In this document: piece by piece, positions 35,524-42,948 of the stretch
Layout of the letters: each line of letters starts with the position of its first letter
How positions within the stretch are numbered: position 1 is the first letter of the stretch
NCBI RefSeq assembly: GCF_002077155.1
Contig: NZ_CP015027.1
Coordinates: 866,501-930,500, forward strand
Direction: 5' to 3'
Length of the DNA stretch: 64,000 nucleotides
DNA from: Sporosarcina sp. P33
Lineage (GTDB): Bacteria; Bacillota; Bacilli; Bacillales_A; Planococcaceae
Notes under the pieces: generated by a model
The model's input: only the letters and a program-made list of their open reading frames with translations
Database searches by the model: none
What the model was told of the DNA's origin: nothing
Position numbers and translations under genes: made by a program

Positions 35524-36858
35524 GTGTTATTTGAAATTCTGACGACCTCCATCATGGGAGGGATTGCAATGAAAGCGTTTCTGAAAAAGCAAGGTGCCGC
35601 ATCGAACGAATCCGGCAAAATTCAGCGCATTATTTCCCTCTCCGGCCTCAATGTGAAGGACGGAAAAGACACATTGACTACCCAGCTGATCCGCAAGAAA
35701 AAACATGAATGGGGATGGGAATATAAATACAGAATTCCGCTTGGCAGAAGTTTTGAGGATTACTTAAACAAGCAACATGTTTTAGAGGATGGCTTAAATA
35801 ACAGACGGCAGAAATTATCTCTGACCGATTTAAAGGGTCTGCAGTTCGATTCCGGAATCATCGACACTCTAAAAACATTATGGACGAATAAGTTGAGCGA
35901 AACAAAAGAAATCGAATTGTCTTTTGACGGTTTGCTAATCATTCGCGTGTACGATCAGCCGCTGCCTAAGCATATTGATTTTCAGCCGGGCGAAGGATGG
36001 AAGGTGCCTGTCGGTGTCACCAGGGAGCAAAACGCGTTCCGCTTTCATGATTTTGAGCAGATCCCCCACATCGTGCTAGGCGGTGCCACCCGCTACGGGA
36101 AATCAAACTTCATTAATAGTACGATTGCAAGTCTGCTCCACAGCCGACCAGACCACACTCACCTTTTTCTGATTGATTTAAAAGGCGGTGTGGAGTTATG
36201 CGACTACGAACACATTAAACAAACGGTATCTATCGCATACGAGCCGGAGGACGCGCTAGAAACGCTGCAGCTTGCTTATGATAAGATGCGTGAGATACAA
36301 ATTAAAATGCGCTCGCTCGGTAAAAAGAATGTACAGGATGCAGGAATAAAAGATAGGTACTTTATTTTTATTGATGAAGTCGGTGAACTCAACCCTGCCG
36401 AAGCTGTCACAAAAGAAGAAAAGCAATTAAAACAATCGTGCCAGGCACTCATGAGCCAGATCGCCCGGCTCGGTGCAGGGTTAGGATTCCGGCAAATACT
36501 GGCCACACAGTACCCTACTGGCGATGTAATACCGCGCCAGTGTAAGCAGAACTCTGATGCAAAGTTATCGTTCCGTGTACAGTCTGCTGTGGCTTCTCGC
36601 GTGGTATTGGATAGCGAAGGCGCGGAATCTCTCCCGCAGATTAAAGGGAGGGCCATTTATCAGACAGCCGACAGAAAAGAAATATTGCAGACTCCCTTCA
36701 TTAAATCAGATGTGATCCAGAATGCAATCGGTTCACATAAGAGAGAAACAGTTGTGGATGACAAAGAACCGTCTATCCGATTCATTCCGGCGAAAGGGGA
36801 GAAGTCTTATGCTAAACGAAAGGCAGGAGCAGATACTGTTACTTTTGAAGAAATTTGA
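35524..36858 (+). CDS. FtsK/SpoIIIE-like DNA translocase ATPase
   Basis: 444 residues; GTG start after GAAAGGATGATGAT. An N-terminal membrane-proximal stretch is followed by a RecA-like motor domain: Walker A GGATRYGKSNF (about residue 190), LIDLKGGVEL, Walker B YFIFIDEVGEL and sensor region QILATQYPT. It is shorter than chromosomal FtsK and resembles ATPases of integrative elements and of some Bacillus siphophages and prophages. It forms an overlapping unit with the next gene. DNA pumping or replication/segregation of an extrachromosomal form are possible roles. The upstream region 35302-35523 has inverted repeats (CTATCTATAGATAGATA) but no gene. Confidence 0.9.
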   Translation: MLFEILTTSIMGGIAMKAFLKKQGAASNESGKIQRIISLSGLNVKDGKDTLTTQLIRKKKHEWGWEYKYRIPLGRSFEDYLNKQHVLEDGLNNRRQKLSLTDLKGLQFDSGIIDTLKTLWTNKLSETKEIELSFDGLLIIRVYDQPLPKHIDFQPGEGWKVPVGVTREQNAFRFHDFEQIPHIVLGGATRYGKSNFINSTIASLLHSRPDHTHLFLIDLKGGVELCDYEHIKQTVSIAYEPEDALETLQLAYDKMREIQIKMRSLGKKNVQDAGIKDRYFIFIDEVGELNPAEAVTKEEKQLKQSCQALMSQIARLGAGLGFRQILATQYPTGDVIPRQCKQNSDAKLSFRVQSAVASRVVLDSEGAESLPQIKGRAIYQTADRKEILQTPFIKSDVIQNAIGSHKRETVVDDKEPSIRFIPAKGEKSYAKRKAGADTVTFEEI

Positions 36859-37402
36859 CTTTATGACGCGCGACCAACTCCGCTACACCTTTCAACTCGG
36901 GACAATACGGAATACCAATAGAATCCTCCACAGTCTATCAGACTACTTAATGAGCATTCGCGAAGGCTATCAGACCATCTACTATCTATCTGCGAAAGGC
37001 CGCGCGTATGTGGATTGTGAGAAGGTGCGAAAGAAAGGCGGCCACGTCCAGCATATTGTCATGAGAAATGAAATGTGGCTGTTTTCCAATCAGCCGAAAG
37101 AATGGAAGAACGAGGTGAAGGTATCAGACGGCAGCGCAACCGTGGTCACGGATGCTATGTTCACCGATTCATGGGATCGGAAAAACTTTCTGGAAGTGGA
37201 CTCCACGCAAACGATGAAAGAGAATCGGAATAAAATTAAACGATACAAAGAGTTATTGGATAATGGATTAGTGGAGGAAAAGCTGGGTCACTTCCCCACC
37301 TTGGTTTGGCTAACTACTACCGAACACCGTAGGGATCAGCTGAAAAAAGAGTGCGCAGGGCTGCAAGCGGTCATGGTATTTACGATTGCCGATATAAAAT
37401 AA
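36809..37402 (+). CDS. Replication-relaxation family protein (winged helix)
   Basis: 197 residues from ATG 36809 (AAAGGGGAG upstream), overlapping the FtsK-like gene by 50 nt. The N-terminal winged helix (RQEQILLLLKKFDFMTRDQLRYTFQLG, YYLSAKGRAYV) is followed by an alpha/beta domain with FLEVDSTQTMKENRNKIKRYKEL, the pattern of Replic_Relax proteins related to plasmid relaxation or replication initiators. It pairs with FtsK-like ATPases in several phages and integrative elements. The biochemical role remains unclear. Confidence 0.82.
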   Translation: MLNERQEQILLLLKKFDFMTRDQLRYTFQLGTIRNTNRILHSLSDYLMSIREGYQTIYYLSAKGRAYVDCEKVRKKGGHVQHIVMRNEMWLFSNQPKEWKNEVKVSDGSATVVTDAMFTDSWDRKNFLEVDSTQTMKENRNKIKRYKELLDNGLVEEKLGHFPTLVWLTTTEHRRDQLKKECAGLQAVMVFTIADIK

Positions 37403-37415
37403 AGGGGGAAACTAT

Positions 37416-37952
37416 ATGTTTAAAAAGAAAAGCGTAATTGAAGTAGTGCCGGAATCGGAGTACACGGACTTTAGCGAACGTGTGAAGGACGTAGCGTTGG
37501 TAGGCGGAACCGTTGTAGCTGCCAGTGCCGCAACCTATGTGTGGACGATGCCTGAACCGATAAGCACTGAACCCGCAGTTGCTGATGCTGCACAGACGTT
37601 GAGTGATCCTGTGAACGTATTTGCCAATATACCACCTAATCTTATTCCAGATAACTTGCCACCCCTTAGTAGTGACATGATACCCGTAACAAGTGACGCA
37701 ATTCAAACGGGCGTCATAGGCGATGCATCACTTAATATGTTAGCAAATGTGCTAGATCCACTGGTACAGATATTAGTGGCGATTAGTTTTCCAATTGCTA
37801 GCGTAATCATGGTAGGCGGTTGTTTCTTCTTCATGATAGGGCGATCAGAAAAGGCTTGGGAAGTGATATTTAACGCAGGTCTTGGTTATGTATTGGTGCA
37901 GATGAGTCCATTGTTTTTAAACATCTTGCGTGAAGTAGGTAAAGCGGTATGA
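37416..37952 (+). CDS. Small membrane protein of the FtsK-like module
   Basis: 178 residues after AAAGGGGGAAACTAT. A cytosolic start, a helix with VALVGGTVVAASAATYVW (about residues 28-45), a Pro-rich outward linker and two hydrophobic helices near the end (ILVAISFPIASVIMVGGCFFFMIG; VIFNAGLGYVLVQMSPLFL). It follows the replication-relaxation gene by 13 nt and is closed by a terminator. Similar three-gene modules occur in Firmicutes mobile elements; this protein may be the membrane partner of the ATPase. Confidence 0.75.
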   Translation: MFKKKSVIEVVPESEYTDFSERVKDVALVGGTVVAASAATYVWTMPEPISTEPAVADAAQTLSDPVNVFANIPPNLIPDNLPPLSSDMIPVTSDAIQTGVIGDASLNMLANVLDPLVQILVAISFPIASVIMVGGCFFFMIGRSEKAWEVIFNAGLGYVLVQMSPLFLNILREVGKAV

Positions 37953-37966
37953 GTACGCAAAATGAA

Positions 37967-38002
37967 AAAGCACCCTACCCGTTAACGGATAAGGCGCCCT
38001 TT
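37967..38002 (+). terminator. Intrinsic terminator of the plus-strand module
   Basis: AAAGCACCCTACCCG pairs with CGGATAAGGCGCCCTTT around TTAA, with two or three imperfect pairs; the stem base runs from AAAG to CTTT. It may act in both directions. Confidence 0.7.
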
Positions 38003-38100
38003 GTCGTGGCAGACAAATGAATTGAACGGAATCTGTTGGCGTGAACCAACAAATAGATTATAGCACGTGTATAATATTTTGAATAGTAGATAAATAAAAC

Positions 38101-38129
38101 GCCCTCCATCCACAATGGATAGAGGGCTG
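38101..38129 (-). terminator. Terminator of the late operon
   Basis: Stem GCCCTCCATCCA/TGGATAGAGGGC (one mismatch) lies directly after the endolysin stop; the minus strand continues CGTTTTATTTA. It would end the long structural transcript. Confidence 0.85.
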
Positions 38130-38132
38130 CTG

Positions 38133-39038
38133 TTATTTATTCGCTTTAATCAACGTACCGACAGCTAACGCCATCAAGTCTCCATCTTTAATCTTGCCAT
38201 CTGCCAACCTCTCGGCATGTACTTGGCTATACCCTTGCGCCAGTGCTGCATCCACAATCATTTGACGATGCGCCCGGCTGCTTAGACTAAACTCCAACTC
38301 TTTACGCAAAGATCCGCTGCTAAACTCCAACTCATCATCTCCTTTTATATCAACTGCCGCTACCATGTCGGGACTGCCCAGAAGACGCTTAGATGATGCG
38401 CCATATAAACCGTCAACCATCAATCCGTTTGCTGCCTGAAACGTCCGCAATGCATCCTCTGTACCCTGCCCGAAGATGCCGTCCACATCAGTTGTATAGC
38501 CTGCCTTAACAAGTGCCGATTGCATAGACTTAACCTCTGCACCTGTGTCGCCTTGCCCGAGATACGGACGCGACGGAACGGACGGTAAAGAGGGTAGTTT
38601 ACCTGCTCGCAAATCAGCTAGTGACATACCGCGTTGTAAGTCCAAATGCGGGTAATCTCTAAAACTTGTCCAATCGCCACCCCACTGGAAGCCCAGCTGT
38701 TTACCGATCGCCCCTACTCTGCGCCACTGTTTGTTGACTACCCATGATACGTCCGTGTCATCCTCGTTTACGAGTACATAGTCAATAGCTAAACCGAAGT
38801 TATGGATGGACTGACCCGGCTTCGCCTTTGTCACGATGATGCCAGGATTTCCGAACCGCCCTTGATTGTAAAGACGCTGTTGTTCAGCATTGGTACGATG
38901 ACCGGCTGTAATGCGGATGTTGATCCCCTCATGATAAGCGCGTTTGATTAATTCGATCGCCAACGCTTTAAGTCGTGGATGTACCGCACCCATAGCCCGC
39001 TCTGATTTTGAAATGAGTTGAAATACAGACGCTCTCAT
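38133..39038 (-). CDS. Endolysin: M15 peptidase with peptidoglycan-binding domain
   Basis: 301 residues from ATG 39038 (GGAAGGGGATG upstream), overlapping the holin stop as TAATG. The N-terminal L-alanyl-D-glutamate peptidase domain of CwlK/M15C type has the zinc ligands in SIHNFGLAIDYV (His and Asp) and YPHLDLQ (His). A PG_binding_1 domain follows (GDTGAEVKSMQSALVKAGY...VDGIFGQGTEDALRTFQ), then a short C-terminal domain of unknown type. It cuts the peptide stem of the host wall at the end of infection. No signal peptide, as expected when a holin provides the exit. Confidence 0.94.
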   Translation of the reverse strand: MRASVFQLISKSERAMGAVHPRLKALAIELIKRAYHEGINIRITAGHRTNAEQQRLYNQGRFGNPGIIVTKAKPGQSIHNFGLAIDYVLVNEDDTDVSWVVNKQWRRVGAIGKQLGFQWGGDWTSFRDYPHLDLQRGMSLADLRAGKLPSLPSVPSRPYLGQGDTGAEVKSMQSALVKAGYTTDVDGIFGQGTEDALRTFQAANGLMVDGLYGASSKRLLGSPDMVAAVDIKGDDELEFSSGSLRKELEFSLSSRAHRQMIVDAALAQGYSQVHAERLADGKIKDGDLMALAVGTLIKANK

Positions 39039-39331
39039 TATTTCATCCCCTTCCATCTGTCATCCTTTGGCTTGTCGTAAGTCAATGCTTGCCGGCTGTC
39101 GCTCAATCCAGCAGTCACCGGATCAGTCACCGCGTTATAAAAACCATAAATCATAGTGCCGATTACAAATGGATTGGAAAACGCATCCTTTAATAACTCG
39201 ATCAACGCAGGAAAAGAAGTAATATCCGTCGGCACTAATCCGTAATAGACAAGAACCGGACCAAAAACAGTGAGTAATAGTTGACCGAGAAATACCGGAT
39301 TTCTAAAACGTACTTTCCAATTAATTTTCAT
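39038..39331 (-). CDS. Holin (phi LC3 family)
   Basis: 97 residues with two hydrophobic helices (PVFLGQLLLTVFGPVLVYYGL and FVIGTMIYGFYNAVTDPVTAGLSDS) and a charged C-terminus. The phrase NWKVRFRNP...YNAVTDPTTxG is typical of the phi LC3 holin family. It makes membrane lesions and releases the endolysin. It overlaps the endolysin start by one base, and the XhlA-like gene is directly upstream. Confidence 0.92.
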   Translation of the reverse strand: MKINWKVRFRNPVFLGQLLLTVFGPVLVYYGLVPTDITSFPALIELLKDAFSNPFVIGTMIYGFYNAVTDPVTAGLSDSRQALTYDKPKDDRWKGMK

Positions 39332-39344
39332 TATACTGCTCCTC

Positions 39345-39779
39345 TCATTTCATAAATTGCATTAATGCAGCAATTCCACCAAGCACTCCACCCGACCCTG
39401 CAAACGCTCCGACGATCCCCAATACGATTTTTTCACGAGTAGAAAACTTTTTAAGTGTAATGCGCTCATCTACGTGGATTACATCTCGCTCTGTTTGCAA
39501 GCGTTGCTTGTCTGCTGCGAAGTAATGGTCCACAAATTTGTTTAGGATACCCCTAGTTTCTTGCCCGTCTTTCATCACCGTTAATTCTAAATTCGTTTGT
39601 GATGACTTGATTTCCTTGACCTGACCCGTGATTTCCGTAACTTGATTCGTGATCGATTCCACCTGCGTATTAAAGTCCATTTGCGCTTTCTCGACTTTTT
39701 CCAAACGCGGCAGTATGTCGTGGTGTATCAACTCATCGTGCCTTTCAAGCATATCTAGCTCCTCCTCTGACTGCGCCAT
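39345..39779 (-). CDS. XhlA/BhlA-like accessory lysis protein
   Basis: 144 residues: a long coiled coil (about residues 5-75, ERHDELIHHDILPRLEKVEKAQ..., VTEITGQVKEIKSSQTNLEL), a linker, and one C-terminal membrane helix (IVLGIVGAFAGSGGVLGGIAALM). This layout matches hemolysin XhlA-type proteins placed before holins in Bacillus prophages, where they help lysis. Longer than XhlA itself (about 90 residues). Confidence 0.75.
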   Translation of the reverse strand: MAQSEEELDMLERHDELIHHDILPRLEKVEKAQMDFNTQVESITNQVTEITGQVKEIKSSQTNLELTVMKDGQETRGILNKFVDHYFAADKQRLQTERDVIHVDERITLKKFSTREKIVLGIVGAFAGSGGVLGGIAALMQFMK

Positions 39780-39844
39780 CTCTCACCCCACACCCTTTTC
39801 TCTCGCGCGAAATAAAAAAGAACGCCCATGCGGACGCTCTCGGT

Positions 39845-40036
39845 TTACATATCCATTCTCGTCATTTCATTAATAAAGTTCTCCTGCTCCACGTTCTCAT
39901 GAAGCAAGCGCATCATCGCTTCTTGCTGCGCGCAAATCAGCGTATCCTGCGCCTGATAAACATCCAGTAGTAGTTGTTTAAGATCACCAGGTGCTTTATC
40001 TCTCTCCAAATGCTGTACCAAATCCAAGGCATACAC
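39845..40036 (-). CDS. Hypothetical phage protein, 63 residues
   Basis: A helical acidic peptide (LVQHLERDKAPGDLKQLLLDVYQAQDTLICAQQEAMMRLL). It lies between the XkdX-like and XhlA-like genes in the same direction. No family recognised; codon usage is like its neighbours. The ribosome site (CAGGACG) is weak. Confidence 0.55.
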   Translation of the reverse strand: MYALDLVQHLERDKAPGDLKQLLLDVYQAQDTLICAQQEAMMRLLHENVEQENFINEMTRMDM

Positions 40037-40046
40037 GTCCTGTCAG

Positions 40047-40277
40047 TTATTTCTTTGGTGCTGGTTCCTCCGAAGCTACTGGAGGCTCTTCTACAACCTC
40101 TTCTTCCACAACCGGTTCTTTTTCCGGCTCTGGAACAGGTTCTTCTTTGACGGGGTCAAATAGCTCTCCGGTGATGCGCTCGAAATCCTCTTTTGCGAGC
40201 TCGCCTAATTTAGTGGCAAGCCGTAGCTGGTCGGCTGTGGCCCATCCCCAGCCGTATGCGAGTTCCCAATATGTCAT
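40047..40277 (-). CDS. XkdX-like protein with acidic Pro/Glu tail
   Basis: 76 residues. The first 45 (TYWELAYGWGWATADQLRLATKLGELAKEDFERITGE) match XkdX proteins, short tail-associated peptides placed after tail fibre genes in Bacillus prophages. The C-terminal 30 residues are an unusual Glu/Pro/Val repeat (EPVPEPEKEPVVEEEVVEEPP). Function of XkdX is not known. It overlaps the coiled-coil gene by 4 nt. Confidence 0.75.
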   Translation of the reverse strand: MTYWELAYGWGWATADQLRLATKLGELAKEDFERITGELFDPVKEEPVPEPEKEPVVEEEVVEEPPVASEEPAPKK

Positions 40278-40486
40278 TGTGATGCAGCCCCTTCCAATTG
40301 TTTTACTTTGATTTTCAATTCCGTGAGTTCTTTACCCAGCTGCTGAATCATGACGTCCTTCTGAGCGTTTTTCAGCATCTCTTGTGTCAGGGAGGCGCCC
40401 AGCTGCTTGAGCTGAGCATCCTTTGCCTGTTCTGACTGTTCTTTCCTGCGCACTTCGTCGAGCGGCGTGCGGTTAATCCATTGCAT
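40274..40486 (-). CDS. Coiled-coil phage protein, 70 residues
   Basis: Almost entirely a predicted coiled coil (QLKQLGASLTQEMLKNAQKD, MIQQLGKELTELKIKVKQLE). ATG after AAGGAGTGATGACAC, 14 nt past the retroelement target gene. It may oligomerise with the tail tip, but no family is known to me. Confidence 0.6.
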   Translation of the reverse strand: MQWINRTPLDEVRRKEQSEQAKDAQLKQLGASLTQEMLKNAQKDVMIQQLGKELTELKIKVKQLEGAASQ

Positions 40487-40499
40487 GTGTCATCACTCC

Positions 40500-42944
40500 T
40501 TAGTCAAATGTAAGACCGTCAGCCGAGATGCTGATTGGATCCATTGAGTCGTTAGCTTTAATCGTCACGCGGTAGCCAATCGCAAAGTCAGATGCTGTCT
40601 TGGTCTCGTTGGTAAAGTCGTAATAATCCATCGCCAAAAACTTGGCTGTGCCGTCCTCCCATGTTGGGGAGACATCCAAGGCGTTATTGGCAAACTCCAC
40701 TTTAACTGTCGCTTTTGTCGTGCCGTCAGTCGGCAGTTGCAAATCGGCGGCGAATAGGATTCTGCGAGCGGCCACACTGCCCGTATTGATAGGCGTCTTG
40801 TTTTTGTAGATCAACTCATCGCCCGCGCGAATCCGGCGCACTCCTGACCATTCCCCGCGCGCTCCGGTGCTTGCATCGACTGCGGCCATGCGCCAGTAGT
40901 ACGTTTTGTTACGATCCAGGTCTGCCTGCATGGTATAGGCGACATTTTGTCCTTGCTGGTCGTTTTTGACGCCTGCAGTCGGGATGTCATAGCCATTTAC
41001 CTGCCAGCCTGTCCGGTCCGTCTCGCTCGACTTTTCATAGGCGTATGTCGCAAACGTCGGGTCGGTCGAAATCTGCATCCGGAAATGCATGCCGTCGTTT
41101 TCCGGATCCGTGCCGACGATACCGATCAGCGTCGGGCGGAGTGTCGTCCGGTAGTTGTCGACTGGGCCTGTCAGGATGGGTGCGGATGGCGTTGCATTAG
41201 TGCGGAAGTATGCACGATCGCTGTTTTTGCTCAATCCGTTCGGGTCCCAAACGGTCACGACCGTGTAATATTCTGCGCCTTCTAGCAACCGCCCCTGCGG
41301 CACCTGGTGCTTTTTCACGGCCTGATTGACGCGGGAACTGTCATAAGCGAGCGCATCATCGGCCAGCTTGTAGATGCGCACTTGATAGCCTGCCTGCGCT
41401 TCAAGATCGAGATCCTCGAAATCCCATGTTACTTCGGGATTCAGCGAAGCTCCCGCAGGCGCTTCGGCGTTATTGCTTCCCGGCTGCACGTTGCTAACGT
41501 TCGGCGGCCGATTTGGCATGAACCACTGCGCAAATGAATATTCGGACGGCACATCGTAGCGATCCCATACGCGGACCTTCCAGGACAGTCTGTCTCCCCA
41601 TTTGGCGACGGATGTAGGCAACTGGTAAAACGACTGCGTGGATACTTTTTTGCCGCTGTCGTGCACTACCTCGTCCTGCTGATTGTTGATGACGTACTGA
41701 TAAGCCGATTGGCTGTCACCAGTGTCCGGATCCGTAAACTTGTGCACGAAGATCGGCGTCAGCGTATCGACGATGGCAAGATTGCTCAGGTCGCCCTTCG
41801 GCTCGACCGCGGTCGCCGAAGGGGCTGCATTGACCTTGACGAATGTAATCATCCGGGTCGACTTCGCACCTTTGCTTTCCGTCGCTTCGATCGTGATGCT
41901 GGATGTTTCGTTGAGCGGGAGCGTGGCCCATTGTTCGCTAGTCAACGTGATGGTTCGGTTCACGCCTTGCGTGACGTTTGTTTCGGTCTTGATTGTTGTA
42001 CCGTTGAGTTTTTCGACAATCGATACTGCGTCATTTTCAGGGTCTGAAACTTGGTAATCCACTGAAAAAGGCGCTGTTTTATTTCCTAGTGTCGTATTTG
42101 GCCCTGTGATGTTTGGGGCTTGATTAAACTCCAGGATATACGCGCCGTCCGTGTCCGGCGCGTCGGATACGGCAAGGCCGGATGGTAAATTCAAAGCGGG
42201 GCGGACGCCGCTGTAGCCATTGTACGCGCTGACGACGCTGAGCGACCCATCCGAGATCACGAGGCGCACGTAGCTCGCGTTGCCGGCGCTCGGGGTGCGT
42301 AGCCACCAATACCACAGTTTCGCCGCCGTCAAATTAGCATTTGTGTAGTTTGAAGCGCTCACGGCTTGCGCCGTAGGATTTGCCTGCCGGCTGGCGTCAC
42401 TCGTGAAGAGCGGCCACTTGGATCCCTCTGCCACTCCGCCCTCGTTTGCCAAACCTACCTCCGTGGTAGATGGCAGGAATACCTTGTCCGATGTCGTCTC
42501 GGTTCCTCCGCCGTCGACAGACGCTTTAACGACGGTCAGGTTGGTAGGCAGGATGGCATCGATAAATTCCTGCGCGAAACCGGATAAAAAGCCCACTTCT
42601 GTGTCGTAAGGGTTGTAACTGACGTTTGCGGTGTTAGGCGCCTGGTCTGCACTGTGCTGCGCGCTGTACCAACCAGTTCCCTTTTTGTTGAGCCATTGCC
42701 GCATATTAGATTGGTTGTATCGGTTGTTCCCGTAACTACGTCGGTCCGCATTGCTGCTTGCCGGCTCCTTAGCATCAAATGCTTTGATGGATAAGATGCG
42801 CTCCGTAATAAACGTAGTGGAGCCTGCCGGGTAACCCGGATGATTTTGCGCGCCGACCTGCAACACAATTGGTTGCCCGTTGTATTTAGATGCCGGATGT
42901 TTGACTTTCGTGCCGATAGGTAAGTCAGAAAGCTTTTTAGCCAT
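40500..42944 (-). CDS. DGR target protein: N-terminal DUF6273 variable domain plus Ig/FN3-like domains (tail tip/fibre)
   Basis: 814 residues from ATG 42944; its ribosome site GAGGAG is inside the last codons of the reverse transcriptase gene and the ATG is 4 nt after that stop. Residues 1-265 form a DUF6273-type domain, a C-type-lectin-like scaffold, with VFLPSTTEVG, WYWWLRTPS and GVRPALNLPSG. The 100-bp variable repeat encodes residues 217-250 in its core. Residues about 275-740 hold about four Ig/FN3-like domains (repeated PxxxGP..., DPENDxxxxxxxxS, YYWRxAAVD motifs), and the last 75 residues form another beta domain. By position after gpI-type baseplate genes it is probably the receptor-binding protein. 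Eleven residues differ from the template, all at adenine-containing codons. Confidence 0.92.
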   Translation of the reverse strand: MAKKLSDLPIGTKVKHPASKYNGQPIVLQVGAQNHPGYPAGSTTFITERILSIKAFDAKEPASSNADRRSYGNNRYNQSNMRQWLNKKGTGWYSAQHSADQAPNTANVSYNPYDTEVGFLSGFAQEFIDAILPTNLTVVKASVDGGGTETTSDKVFLPSTTEVGLANEGGVAEGSKWPLFTSDASRQANPTAQAVSASNYTNANLTAAKLWYWWLRTPSAGNASYVRLVISDGSLSVVSAYNGYSGVRPALNLPSGLAVSDAPDTDGAYILEFNQAPNITGPNTTLGNKTAPFSVDYQVSDPENDAVSIVEKLNGTTIKTETNVTQGVNRTITLTSEQWATLPLNETSSITIEATESKGAKSTRMITFVKVNAAPSATAVEPKGDLSNLAIVDTLTPIFVHKFTDPDTGDSQSAYQYVINNQQDEVVHDSGKKVSTQSFYQLPTSVAKWGDRLSWKVRVWDRYDVPSEYSFAQWFMPNRPPNVSNVQPGSNNAEAPAGASLNPEVTWDFEDLDLEAQAGYQVRIYKLADDALAYDSSRVNQAVKKHQVPQGRLLEGAEYYTVVTVWDPNGLSKNSDRAYFRTNATPSAPILTGPVDNYRTTLRPTLIGIVGTDPENDGMHFRMQISTDPTFATYAYEKSSETDRTGWQVNGYDIPTAGVKNDQQGQNVAYTMQADLDRNKTYYWRMAAVDASTGARGEWSGVRRIRAGDELIYKNKTPINTGSVAARRILFAADLQLPTDGTTKATVKVEFANNALDVSPTWEDGTAKFLAMDYYDFTNETKTASDFAIGYRVTIKANDSMDPISISADGLTFD
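42149..42172 (-). other. Inverted repeat downstream of the variable repeat
   Basis: On the coding strand CCGTATCCG-ACGCGC-CGGACACGG forms a 9-bp stem with one mismatch and a 6-nt loop, inside the target gene, 25 bp past the end of the variable repeat. DGRs with a hairpin or cruciform just downstream of the repeat are known, where it stimulates retrohoming. The distance is longer than in Bordetella phage, so the role is tentative. Confidence 0.4.
42197..42296 (-). repeat. DGR variable repeat (VR)
   Basis: 100 bp aligned without gaps to the template at 44131-44230. There are 14 differences: 13 are template A to G, T or C-equivalent changes on the coding strand and one is T to C (AAT to AAC, synonymous). 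The 3' 13 bp (GGCGTCCGCCCCG) are identical and GC-rich, which fits an initiation-of-mutagenic-homology site. In frame from residue 217 of the target. Confidence 0.95.
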
Positions 42945-42948
42945 TTTG

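Noticed and set aside
37949..38020. 23-codon frame after the small membrane protein (overlapping its stop)
   Set aside because: It lies over the terminator hairpin 37967-38002, which explains the sequence better.
41661..42057. Plus-strand frames of 111-128 codons opposite the DGR target
   Set aside because: Overlapping antisense frames in GC-rich coding sequence; no start signals.
40500..42180. Search for a second variable repeat in the target or neighbouring genes
   Set aside because: The GC-rich 13-mer end of the repeat was seen only at 42197-42209 and 44131-44143 in this window; a second target could exist outside.
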